64,000 nucleotides of DNA from Lingula anatina (lineage: Eukaryota > Brachiopoda > Lingulata > Lingulida > Lingulidae), in the NCBI RefSeq assembly GCF_001039355.2, contig NW_019773947.1:140043-204042 (forward strand). The letters are read 5' to 3'. The notes beneath the pieces are model-generated. The model was not told where the DNA came from. It saw only the letters and a list, made by a program, of their open reading frames with translations, and made no database searches. The position numbers and the translations under genes were made by a program. Below, piece after piece: positions 11,480 to 21,604 of this stretch; position 1 is the stretch's first letter, and every line of letters starts with the position of its first letter.

Positions 11480-14400
11480 TTAGACTGTTGTTCCCTGTCA
11501 GCTGGACCCCATCCCTGCTGAGCAGCCATAACAGTGATTGTCAAACCAGATTCTGGAGCCTTTGAGTTCACCGATGGAATGGATGTCCCACACTGTTAGT
11601 GGAGTCGTTTTTCCAACTTTTGGTTCTTTTTCTGTTTTAAATTAAAAAAATAAATTAATCACTGTATTGACGTATTATTCTAGAATTATAATATTTTATA
11701 CATTCATAATGTTATGAAATGAACAAAAAACAAGGCAGCAAAGCTGTCAAATGTACAGACAAAAAGCAGGAAATAACAAAATAGGCTACTGTCAATTCTG
11801 ATGCAAAAGTACATTATGTTAAACTGCAAATTCAACATCAAATTTTAATTATGCTCAACAGGTAATACCAATGTAAGTAAAATGTGAAACAAGCATAAAG
11901 CTTCAGGCCCATGGGAGTTCAAGTTCACACTTTGAAAATGTAAAACTTCCAGAAAAAGAAGTCAATTAGACTGCTTTTCCAACTCAGGCTGCATTTCANA
12001 CATAAAAATATTAGTATTATGGATATTCAGAAAATGTGACTAGCAAAGGTCTTCAGGCCCATGGAACTTCAAAGTCACAACATGAAAATGCCAAAATTTA
12101 AACAAGACCACATTTTTCTGAAATGTTTTTTTTTTTTTCACATTTTTAACAAATTTTAATATAAAACAAAATTAACATTTTACTGCCATTTTTATTTGAT
12201 CAACAAAGAAAATTGATGAGATGGGGAAAAAATATCAATAGAGCAGTGTTAAATGTCCAATTTCTTTCATTCTGAGATTCTGAACATACTGAATGATTGA
12301 ATCTGACAAAATGCAATGCTATGAGTTTATTTCCATTTTTGAAACTTTATTACACAATACATGAGAACAAGTTTACCATCATTTTTACATAACCAACTAA
12401 CAATGATGTAAAGATGAAGGAAATGGCTAACAAACACTTTTACATATGTTATTAGTTCAATAATGAGACTGTTAACATGCCTCAGAATTGAAACTGAGGA
12501 AATGTGAAACAAGACAGCACTGTTCTGAAATGGGTTTTTTCCCCATTTTTAACATTTTTTTTACATAAAACAAAATTAATAGTTTAATGCCATTTTTATA
12601 TGATCAACTAAGAAAATTAATGAGATGGGAAAAATATTAATAGAATAGTGTTAAATGTCCAATTTCTTTCATTCTGAGATTCTAAACATACTGAATAATT
12701 GAATCTGACAAACTGCAATGATATGAGTTTATTTCCATTTTTGACACTTAATTACACAATACACCATAACAAGTTTACCATCATTTTTAAGAAATCAACT
12801 AACAATGTTGTAAAGATGCAGAAAATGTCAAACAAACACTTTTACATTTCTTATTAATTAAATACTGAAACTGTTAACATGCCTAAGAATTGAATCTAAG
12901 GAAATGTGAAAAAACAGCATTACTTCTAAAATAATGGCCCGATTATGCTAATTTTCAAACTCAACCTGCATTTTAGTAAGATTGACCACTCCTGTGAGTT
13001 TAAATGACAATTGGCCTATCTGTTTTTATTCTTATATTGTGTTTACAGTGTTGCATATATGATAAAAGTGAAAAAACAGCATAACTACTAAAATAGTGGC
13101 CCGATCATGCCGATTTTTGAACTTGACCTGCATTTTAGTAAGATTGATTGCTCCTGTGAGTTTCATGACAACAGGCCTATCGGTTTTCCTTGAAATGTGT
13201 TAACAGCGTTGTATATATGCTGAAAAGTGAAAAAACAGCATAACTTCTACAATAATGGCTCGATCATGCTGATTTTCGAACTTGACCTGCGTTTTATGAA
13301 TATTCATCAGCTCTGTAAATATAAAGCCAAAAAGTAAAACTGTCTTCCACTTATCGTGTTAACACTGAAAGTGCACGGCGCCGGCATCGGCGACAGCATC
13401 GGCGACGGCATCGGCATCGGCGACGACGGCGACGACAGACGCAGGTGATGGCAATATGTACAGACACATCTGTGTCTGTACATAAAAATTCTCTTATCTA
13501 ATGTCAATGGTGGCAGAACTGACCTTTTGGCACAATTCCTAATTCAAGTTGCTGATTGAAGTCACAGTCAAACAAATCTCCATTCCACTTGACATTCAGT
13601 GTATTTCTACACATTAAGTTGTCCATAGTTGCGATGTTGTAGTTCCTCACCAGCAAATCCATGTACTCTTGGAGCTCATTTCTGAAAAGTGACACTACCA
13701 TATGACACCTGTGCAATAGCAGAAAGATTGGGTTATCCCATACCTTATTGCCTACAACAGACATATACATATATTTTAGCATCTTTCTCCTTGACTTGAA
13801 AAAACTACTCATAGATAATAATGCTTGCATACAGGTATAAACTATTTGTTTAACTTTCAAAATAGCCATCAAATTCAATTAATGAATTGCTGGTATTCTT
13901 AGACTTAATAAATCTTATAAATTGGATGGGTACTCTATCTATCCTGGACAGTTCACCTTCTGTATAGGAAGTCCACAAATCTCTTGATGGGCATATTTGT
14001 CATTGTAAAGAGACTGGTGAATTCTATACCAAATGTATCCAACAATTCCTCCCTATATTTTTCTTCCAATTCAGACTGCTTTGGTGGAAGGAAAGCACCT
14101 GCACAAAAATAAGCCCTTTTTGTTAAAGGTACATATGCACCGAGAATCGGTAGAGGATGGATTCCCACTTACACATGTAAACCACTTCTACTAGTTTCTT
14201 ATACGACTCAAATGAATTCGACATGCCAAAAGAAAAACTGAATAAATCACTCGATCAACAATAGAAGAGCTTTAGACTGCTCCTAAATTTTTGGTCGGAA
14301 ATTTAACCGTTTTTCGTGACCTACTTTTCCGCCCCATTGACATACAGCATAGAATGCCAGCAGAAAAATCCATTCAAACATCATTTTCCGGTAAAATTAA

Positions 14401-16817
14401 ACAATGCCTTTTGGTAATTCTCTTAGTTATACTACTTGAAACTATATGCTGGCATTTGGTTGGTTTTTGTGACAATAATTCAGTTTAAAACAAAAGGTGC
14501 TGTATGTGGCAACAAAATGGTACATTATTCAAAATAAACGTAGCAAAATTACAAGTGAAATAAACTATGATGTTAGTGACAATGTATGAGACTAATACAA
14601 ACATACTATTACCAATACATGCAAAATTACCAATTTGAAAACACTGATTTTAATTTCAGTTTTAAAAACAGAAGTACAATGTTGTACCAACCTAGAGGAT
14701 TATACACAAGGTCTAGCTTCAAATTGCTGCCTGGCTTGCCAAACCCCACCTGGTTCAGTGTCAGTAAAGCCTGGATACTTCTGTCAAACACACCTTTGCC
14801 TCTCTGCATGTTCACATTCTTGGCTGAATAACAGGGCAGGGAAGCAATGATGTGGACACCATTCTCTGCAAGAAACTCTGGCAAATCTTCTTGACCTATA
14901 GGAGACAGATGAAAAAATGATAAAGCTTAGACTGAAAATAATGCTACCATCATGCTTGTGATATCATAATGTACACTAAAACAAATTTAATGCACTATGA
15001 TCAACAATATTTATTCTCTATTGTCTTGTATGCTATTCGCCATCCTAGTGTCATTGGACAGGTGTGATGTTTTTTACAGGGTGACAGGCACCAAGGATAA
15101 TTTTGATTAATATGAAGTATTTCCTTAATCTAGTTGACATTCCTTCAATGCACCATAATTTTTGAAAAACTGAGTAAAAGATGTTTGTGCACAAGAATTA
15201 TCCCCACTGTAGTCAATAAAGAAGAATTATTTAGGAGGAGAAGGGCTGTGGCAATAAAAGGTTTCTCTCTCAGTCCACCAGTTTCGTGTTTGTTGACAGA
15301 AACAGAATATTTGGATCCCCATACAGTTCCCAAGGATGACAATGTGTAAAGTATTGCATGGGAAATGAAAACACAATCACGGTACTGCAGTATACCACTG
15401 AATTACCTGGTTCCTGGAGGACTGTTAAGTTACACCTGTCAATGATCTCCCTGTCCAGTTTCCTCACACCTTTGACTAAGTGTCGGAACTCACTACACAA
15501 CTCTGGTGCACCTCCTAACAGAAGAAAATGTTTAACTGACAGGTAGTAATCAAAAACAATCAGGTTTTCTGTTTATGTCTCTGGAGCACTTTTAATGAAA
15601 AAAGAGCTAGATTTCAACACAATGACCTACAGGTAGAAAAAAATGTAAGAATCTTTAAACTGACTTCAAAGTTAAAAATCTGGTGAAATTTCTGGTCTTG
15701 TGCAAAACATCAACCTTGCCATAAGATATGACCTGTAATTATGGTGTAACCATTTTCAGCAACGCTTCTGAATCAGTTATATTCAACTTCTGATTCTCAT
15801 ACCTGTTATATCCACAGTGGTGACTGATGGGGAATGAGCCATGATATCCAAGCACTTGTCAGCTACTTCTCTGGTCATCATTTCCTTTCTTTTGGGAGAC
15901 GATTCTACATGACAGTGGTTGCAGGCTTGGTTACAGTAGATTCCTATGTTCAACTGCATGATCTCTATTTCATCTTTCTTTAAATCTCTTTCCACTTCAG
16001 TATCTACAAAGAGAATGCACATAGGATCATAATTTTAATCTTAAAAGAACAGATGAGATGTAATCATACATGTATGTAGCAGTTTTAAGAAAATATTGAA
16101 ACTGTAGACTGTAAATTTTGAAAAAAAAAAAAAAAAAAAAAAAAACTAACCCAGAACTCCATTACTGAGCTGTTGTTCCTGCCAGTACTCCAAAAAGCTA
16201 GGCACACCAAGCTGATCCAAAGCCCTTTGTCGTTTCTTCCTTTCATCCCTTGTCAGCTTTGCTTGGCCAAATTTCTTTAGTTGTTCTGCTGTGATCTGGA
16301 ACTGCTTGTCCTCCTGCATTTCCTTTAGAGTCTCTGGTATCAGAGAACCCTGGAAAGAAAAAAAATCACTTAACAAATACTGACAGATCTAAAATAAATG
16401 TTGGTCACAGCTTTTATTCCGTCAGATAAACTGGTACACACGCCCCCTCTTGGCATTAAGTAAAATACAGAAAAGTTGGTGATTATACTGGTACGTGGCA
16501 ACAAGAAGAAAAAAAATCTGATTGCATTTAGCGAGAGTCCCCAGGGAGTTGGATCGCTATTTTCATTGGGAATTAACCCTATGACTGTTACTGTTCATTA
16601 TGCACAGTACCTGCGTTCTTTCCTTCAAGCCTTGTAATCCTGTCCATGACGGGGGAGGACGATCTGGTCTCTTCAGCTTGTGTTGGTGAATGTTTACGTC
16701 AGTATTGTAATCTGGTAATTCTGGGGCCACATATTGCGGTTTGCCAACTTTACTTGACAATGTTCTAAACAGGGACGCAGCTGGCATCAAGTGCCTTCGG
16801 TCCCTTATCCTGAACAT
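11480..16817 (-). CDS. ArsS-type radical SAM selenoprotein, eight exons
   Basis: Minus-strand exons: 16611-16817, 16151-16349, 15803-16003, 15407-15514, 14692-14895, 13957-14098, 13524-13681, 11480-11592. They join in phase to 444 codons (443 residues). Residues 1-30 are Arg-rich and could be a mitochondrial presequence. The radical SAM cluster motif is Cys159-x3-Cys163-x2-Cys166 (IYCNQACNHCHVE). Next come DITGGAPEL, DRCNLTVL, ASLPCY, QRGKGVFDRSI, LVYNPLG, TMTNMPI and DCDFNQ, all in the order seen in bacterial ArsS (radical SAM plus DUF3641). The last exon reads HCYGCSAGMGSS-UGA-QGTTV-TAA. The UGA (codon 438) falls on the Cys of the family's GSSC motif and is followed by a SECIS, so I read it as selenocysteine. 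Bacterial ArsS makes the deoxyadenosyl arsenosugar precursor from dimethylarsenite; the substrate in this animal is unknown. ATG at 16817 is the first in-frame Met. Terminating at UGA would lose only six residues. Confidence 0.87.
11498..11500 (-). other. In-frame UGA, predicted selenocysteine codon
   Basis: On the minus strand the codons run TCC AGC TGA CAG GGA ACA ACA GTC TAA. UGA sits six codons before the real stop, and the residues after it (QGTTV) still fit the family C-terminus. The acceptor CTAACAG before TGTGGGAC restores the phase left by the preceding exon (one G, completing GTG). The aligned residue in bacterial relatives is Cys, the usual Sec/Cys exchange. Confidence 0.85.
11893..12103. 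repeat. Diverged direct-repeat pair in intron 7
   Basis: Two related stretches (about 11,893-11,955 and 12,048-12,103) share the motif CTTCAGGCCCATGG followed by similar downstream words. Both lie in the last intron of the radical SAM gene. One ambiguous base (N) is at 11,999. Confidence 0.6.
12130..12905. repeat. Tandem duplication of about 0.4 kb in intron 7
   Basis: Copy A (about 12,130-12,510) and copy B (about 12,545-12,905) follow each other with the same order of words, for example GTGTTAAATGTCCAATTTC and GAGTTTATTTCCATTTTTG. Point differences and small indels separate them. The duplication adds intron length and has no coding content. Confidence 0.85.
12906..13330. repeat. 160-bp tandem repeat, about 2.7 copies
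   Basis: Units start at 12,906, 13,068 and 13,227, each opening with GTGAAAAAACAGCAT. They share ATAATGGC(C/T)CGAT and ACTTGACCTGC words. Periods are 162 and 159 bp. All copies lie in the last intron of the radical SAM gene. Confidence 0.85.
13375..13440. repeat. GC-rich GGCATC/GGCGAC minisatellite
   Basis: Imperfect hexamers of the type GGCATC, GGCGAC and GACGAC run for about 65 bp. This is a striking GC island inside an AT-rich intron, close to the donor of exon 7 of the radical SAM gene. Confidence 0.9.
13455..13484. repeat. Perfect 14-bp inverted repeat, 2-nt spacer
   Basis: The arms TATGTACAGACACA and TGTGTCTGTACATA are exactly complementary around TC. The hairpin lies about 40 bp into the last intron of the radical SAM gene on the transcribed strand. 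Function is unknown; chance in repeat-rich DNA is possible. Confidence 0.8.
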
Positions 16818-17016
16818 GGTTAATGCCAACTCATGCTGTACCTGGAGTTATAAACGGTCTTGAACGTGTTACATGGTTTACAAAATCTTCCCAGGCGGAC
16901 TTGAACGTGCTATATTATTTACACTACCATGTTATCTGGCTGGCCTAGATCCCGTGACGTTTCGCTGTGCAAGAACAGTCGATGCTCAGAGGTAACGGCT
17001 GACGTAAAATATGCCA

Positions 17017-17967
17017 ACCACAACCACGCTCGGCTGTCACCTTGATTGGATAGTAAACGGTTGTCGTAAAATCGCTAAAAGATATTAAAACCCGGTGCAT
17101 AAACTTGAAAACCACCTAGGACAACCTCAGACTGCCACATTAATCCAATACAATGCAAAAATAAACTATAACAAGTGGTTAAAGCCTTCAAACCGAATGT
17201 CGTAAAGTCCCCATATACCTCCATAGAGACAATAAAATAGAATAAGCTTCTGAAACAAGAAAAATCCAGTTCCAACATAATAATCGAAATAAAATACTGC
17301 CGGGCATCGGAGCGGCCTAAAACTTGGCACGCTTACCGCAAATACTGCAGGCTACATCATCCCGTCGCTCGTTTGTAAATTCCGTGCATGGCATACGCAC
17401 AATCAAACCGTATATCCAAATTGCACCTCTGATGTTTGAATTGGTCCTCTCTAACCTACCATTACGAAAAAGAAGCCATGCCATTGGACAATGCGACCTC
17501 TGCGGTTACGTCATTTCCTGAATTGGATTGTAGAGAGGACCAATTCAAACATCAGAGGTGCAATTTGGATATACGGTTTGATTGTGCGTATGCCATGCAC
17601 GGAATTTACAAACGAGCGACGGGATGATGTAGCCTGCAGTATTAGCGGTAAGCGTGCCAAGTTTTAGGCCGCTCCGATGCCCGGCAGTATTTTATTTCGA
17701 TTATTATGTTGGAACTGGATTTTTCTTGTTTCAGAAGCTTATTCTATTTTATTGTCTCTATGGAGGTATATGGGGACTTTACGACATTCGGTTTGAAGGC
17801 TTTAACCACTTGTTATAGTTTATTTTTGCATTGTATTGGATTAATGTGGCAGTCTGAGGTTGTCCTAGGTGGTTTTCAAGTTTATGCACCGGGTTTTAAT
17901 ATCTTTTAGCGATTTTACGACAACCGTTTACTATCCAATCAAGGTGACAGCCGAGCGTGACCACAAC
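17017..17967. mobile_element. Foldback DNA transposon with 8-bp target duplication
   Basis: Near-identical inverted arms at 17,025-17,453 and 17,531-17,959 (429 bp each) enclose a 77-bp spacer. The direct repeat ACCACAAC abuts both ends (17,017-17,024 and 17,960-17,967), which marks a real insertion rather than an assembly fold. Termini are CACGCTCGG...CCGAGCGTG. I compared only parts of the arms and saw one mismatch. Eight-bp duplications occur in hAT, P, Merlin and some Mutator-like elements, and very long inverted repeats fit Mutator-like or foldback types. No transposase is present, so it is non-autonomous. The identical 67-codon open frames in the two arms are by-products of the repeat. 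It begins 208 bp upstream of the radical SAM start codon. Confidence 0.85.
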
Positions 17968-18225
17968 CATAATTAGAGAGTTTTTGCAAACCTAGATTTA
18001 CCAAAACACCTTCAATTTTCGTATCTGTAAGTGTCATAGTGTAACTGCCGAGACATTTACAATTTACCGATTTTGAAGAAAGTTGGCATTTATTACGGTC
18101 TTATTATAGGCCTACTAAAATTTAGGTCTACATATTGGCAGATAAATAAGTAGGCCGGTGAAGGTTACAACCGTGTGATCTAACACTAACGCCTTACCAG
18201 ACCAGTAAAATTATTTTGTCCATGC

Positions 18226-18525
18226 ACGACACCAGTGGCGGATTTAGAGGGGGGTGCTAGACCCCCCCCCCCCCCCCCTTGGGGTTTTTGAAAAAAATCA
18301 CACTTAAGTCTATATTCCCCTCTTAAAATGGGAAGTTTGACAAGCTGAATCATAGTTCTAAATCACACCAAATAGCACTGTTTGCCCTCCAAAACACCAA
18401 ATATTTCCGGGGCCCTTGAGTGAGCCCCCCAACCCCACGCCAAGGGAGGGGGGGGCGAGGGTCGGAACCCCCTTCAGATAGTCCTGATAGTTGTGAACGG
18501 GGGCCTGGATCCGCCCCTACGACAC
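18226..18525. mobile_element. MITE, CAGKGGCGGATYYAG type (hAT-like)
   Basis: The element spans 18,233-18,518, opening CAGTGGCGGATTTAG and closing CTGGATCCGCCCCT. The 7-bp direct repeat ACGACAC lies on both sides (18,226-18,232 and 18,519-18,525). C-rich and G-rich tracts lie near the ends. Related copies are at 31,381 and 61,090. There is no coding capacity. Confidence 0.8.
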
Positions 18526-18922
18526 GAAGCAGGGTAGGCTACTTAATTTGGCGATTTTACTGTTTAATGGTTTAATGTGGCCAAATAGGGCCTACTGTAC
18601 AGTAACAATTAACGTTTGTTTGGAAATCGAAGCAGTCAGTAGCCTATGTTCGAAATCTACTGTGCAGTCGTTGTCGAAATATTGATTTTTTTTTTTTTTT
18701 GACTGAACCATGCATGCTCTGTCATAGTCATAATTGGAGCAGCCCAATGAGTTTTAGACAAGGAAATCGTAATGCAGCAGTGCTTCAGACAAAGTAGTCA
18801 GTTGACACACCTGACTTTACATTTAGGCCTATCAATTCTTATAGACTGGGTTCTCATACCCAGATCGATCTCACAGGATCGATCCCTCGCCAAGGGATTT
18901 CTCGCTAAATTGCTCTCAGCTT

Positions 18923-20020
18923 AGGGGAGACCGGGGCTAGTTGGACCCCGGGGTAAGTTGGGCCCCCGTCATTTTATGAAAAAGTAACTACGAGGTAAAA
19001 GAATTGGCCACATACTCTTGTAAAGTGACCGTAGCCTACAATGCTAAGGAAGTGTCGGCCGTTAAAAAGTTTTAATTAAGCGGTGAGTCCAAATAAACTA
19101 TTTTTGCACCTAAAAGTAATTTTGTTTAAGAGATTTAAAAATTATTTTCATAGGATTTTGATCGAATATAAGATATGTAGGCTATAGGGCATCAAACTGA
19201 AGCTCATTGTTTCAAGTTTCACAGAGATGTATCATCGTTGCTCATTCTAGCACCATAAATGGCTGCCATCCCTTAAAATAAATAATGTGCACCCGGGGCT
19301 AGTTGGCCCCCTTGACTCGGGGCAAGTTGGACCCTCATATTACCCACAATCCTTTGCGCGCAACGCTGTTTGAAATAAACAAGAAGTTGTAACTTCTTGA
19401 AATAAACAAGTTGGTGACATTGACAAAGCTTGCCGGTGTTTACCGTCTGATTGATTATTTTTTAATTTGCTCTCTGGTGTCTTTTCGAAAATTTATATAA
19501 GAAATGTTCTGTTGATTGTATGTATTAGAAAGCAAATCCATTGGACTTTCCTTAGAAAAACATTTATTTTGCCTTAATTCATTGTAAGGTGATTTTATTG
19601 TATTTATAGTGTTATATGTGGCCCCAAGGGGATTTTCCACCCCTCCCATTGTTGAAACAAACTCAATGGTTTAAAACTGAATTTGCTACTTTCTTTTAAA
19701 ACGTAAATTTATTATTCGTTTTCATTCATTTAAAACCTGCTTTATAACATTATTAATTTATTATTAATTAAAACAAAACAAATTTTATTGATAGATTTTT
19801 TTGTTCTTGCAACACATCCCCCCCCCCCCCACAACGTGACGTACGGAAACCTCAATAAATCTGCCTCATTTGAACTATTTATTCATCAAAGACTCTCAAA
19901 AATCAATTTAATAAATTAAAAATGTATAAAAAAAGTATTTCAAGGCGTTTATATGGGATATATACTTCATTTTCGTATAGGGGGGCCAACTTGCCCCGAC
20001 CCTGGGCCCGACCCTGGGGC
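18923..20020 (+). mobile_element. 1.1-kb repeat with GGGGCAAGTTGG-type ends
   Basis: It begins near AGGGGAGACCGGGGCTAGTTGGACC, and its other end reads GGGCCAACTTGCCCCGACC, an imperfect terminal inverted repeat. Related words recur inside near 19,290-19,335. A second, shorter copy in opposite orientation is at 57,050-57,702 and shares internal text such as the GTGGCCACATACT/GTCACTAGC region. No protein was recognised. Confidence 0.7.
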
Positions 20021-20302
20021 CTATGCGGCTTAGATGTCCGGCACGCCTGCTGAAGCTCTAAACGATACCATGTCGTGGACATCGACCAATTTCATATGTG
20101 TCCAGAACCTGCCTCAAAAGAACAATTTCTCGGAGCGCAATTCTTGCTATAAGTTTGATAATGTAAAGTGCCTGAATATGACAAGCCGACTTGGAACATC
20201 TAGATATAAGCTAAAAGTCTTTTCAGAGTGTTTTTAAAATTGACATGCTGTTTTAGAACATAATTCTGAGATGTGTTAGTTAAAAGTCAGTCTTGAGTCA
20301 TA

Positions 20303-20665
20303 GGCTGTATTCCCAGAGCTTTTAGATTGATCTATCCCCGCGGGGAGTCTCACTAGATTACTGTCAGATAATCCGGCTTAAATGTCTGTCCCGCCTACTA
20401 CAAGCTGTAAGGGGGTAATTAACTTTCGTGTCCTCCCGGCTGACAGCTATTTAGCGTGAACCCCCAGGGGGTTAAGTCGATCTGAAGTAGATCGATCTAA
20501 TCTCTGGAAATGGGGTCATAGAGGGCATTTCCAGAGATTTAGATCGATCTTACTAGATCGACCTAACTCCCTGGGCGGGACGGACATTTAAGCCGGATTA
20601 TCTGACAGTAATCTAGTGAGACTCCCCACGGGGATAGATCGATCTAAAATCTATGGGAATGCGCC
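20303..20665. mobile_element. Almost fully palindromic MITE
   Basis: Outer arms (about 20,303-20,395 and 20,574-20,665) share GATAATCCGGCTTAAATGTC and its complement. Inner arms (about 20,472-20,512 and 20,525-20,564) share TAGATCGATCTAA and CTCTGGAAATG. The element could therefore fold over most of its length. GATCGATC words recur. Termini are roughly GGCTGTATTCCCA and TGGGAATGCGCCC. I could not settle a target duplication. Confidence 0.8.
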
Positions 20666-21345
20666 CAAAGTAAACCCCAAGGAGCTTGACCCAAGGTTCT
20701 GGTTTTACCAATTTTCCATTGAAAGGTAATTGCTCGTTACTGTGGTTGTCTACTGTTTTACCAATAAAAATAGCTTGGAATTTTTCAGGTTCGCTTCCAC
20801 ATTTGAGGAGAACCAGTTTATACCATTTTGTGCATCATAATAATCAAGTTCTCTTATTAAGGTATCGAAGTCTGGGTGTGCGACACTTAAAGAAAATTAT
20901 CCGATGAAGCCTGATAAAAACAGCAAATATTGTTTTCAAAACAATTTTATAATAAGTTTTGCTTACTGTGATATAGTATGACGTGATTTGAAAAAAAAAA
21001 ATCTGCGACAAAAATGTTTTCTTATATTGTGATTTTTTTCAAGTTAGTTTTTCTAAGGCCCCCTACTTCAGCTTTCATTAACATATAACTTCATTTCCAA
21101 TTTTAGTGTTGCGGCTGAATTAAATCACAATACAATTTACATGATTTAAAGGAAGCAAAAGCAAACTACGTAGATTACTATTTATGACTTTAGATAACTA
21201 TAACAGGGCAAAGCTAAAATAACAGAATTTGAAAGTAAAATGAAATATTGGATGTAAATAGATTTCAGGTTGTTGAATTTGTGGAGCAATGTAGATAATC
21301 ATTTAAAAAAGATTCCAATGAACCTTAGGACCAGTCTAGCTTCCG

Positions 21346-21604
21346 TAAAGCCTAGATTACATTTACACGGGCTTCGTGCGACGAAATTGTCCGTACGGTT
21401 TTTTTTTTTTTTTTTTTTCTGAAATCGTAAGAAGCTACGGGCTACGCAGAGTATGTCTTCATTACATGGCCTTAAACCCGTACGATCCCGTGGTATTTTG
21501 CACGGCCACCGTCTACCTCCGCTCAGACGACGTACGAAAAGGGTATTACGAGCAGTATACGTGCACCGTACGGGCATCGCATTTAAAATGTAATCTAGGC
21601 TTAA
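21346..21604. mobile_element. 253-bp MITE with TAA target duplication
   Basis: The inverted ends AGCCTAGATTACATTT (21,349) and AAATGTAATCTAGGCT (21,601) are perfect, flanked by TAA on both sides. A 3-bp TWA duplication is the hallmark of PIF/Harbinger (Tourist-like) elements. A T-run lies inside. A sister element of 255 bp is in PINX1 intron 3. Confidence 0.8.

Noticed and set aside
11480-11500. UGA as an ordinary stop or a pseudogene lesion
   Set aside because: All other exons are intact, the UGA aligns with a conserved Cys, the downstream residues fit the family and a SECIS follows. A plain stop remains formally possible.
11197-11571. 124-codon open frame on the minus strand overlapping the Sec exon
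   Set aside because: It is in a different frame, has no Met start (GTG only) and no family similarity. The phase-matched frame gives the ArsS C-terminus, so this is a shadow.
13504-13523. Read-through of radical SAM exon 7 into QFCHH-stop
   Set aside because: The frame crosses a good donor (AAAAG|GTCAGT) and loses the Cys-rich C-terminus; splicing to 11,592 restores it in phase.
17075-17909. Two identical 67-codon open frames on opposite strands
   Set aside because: They are the two arms of one inverted repeat, not two genes; no similarity to known proteins.
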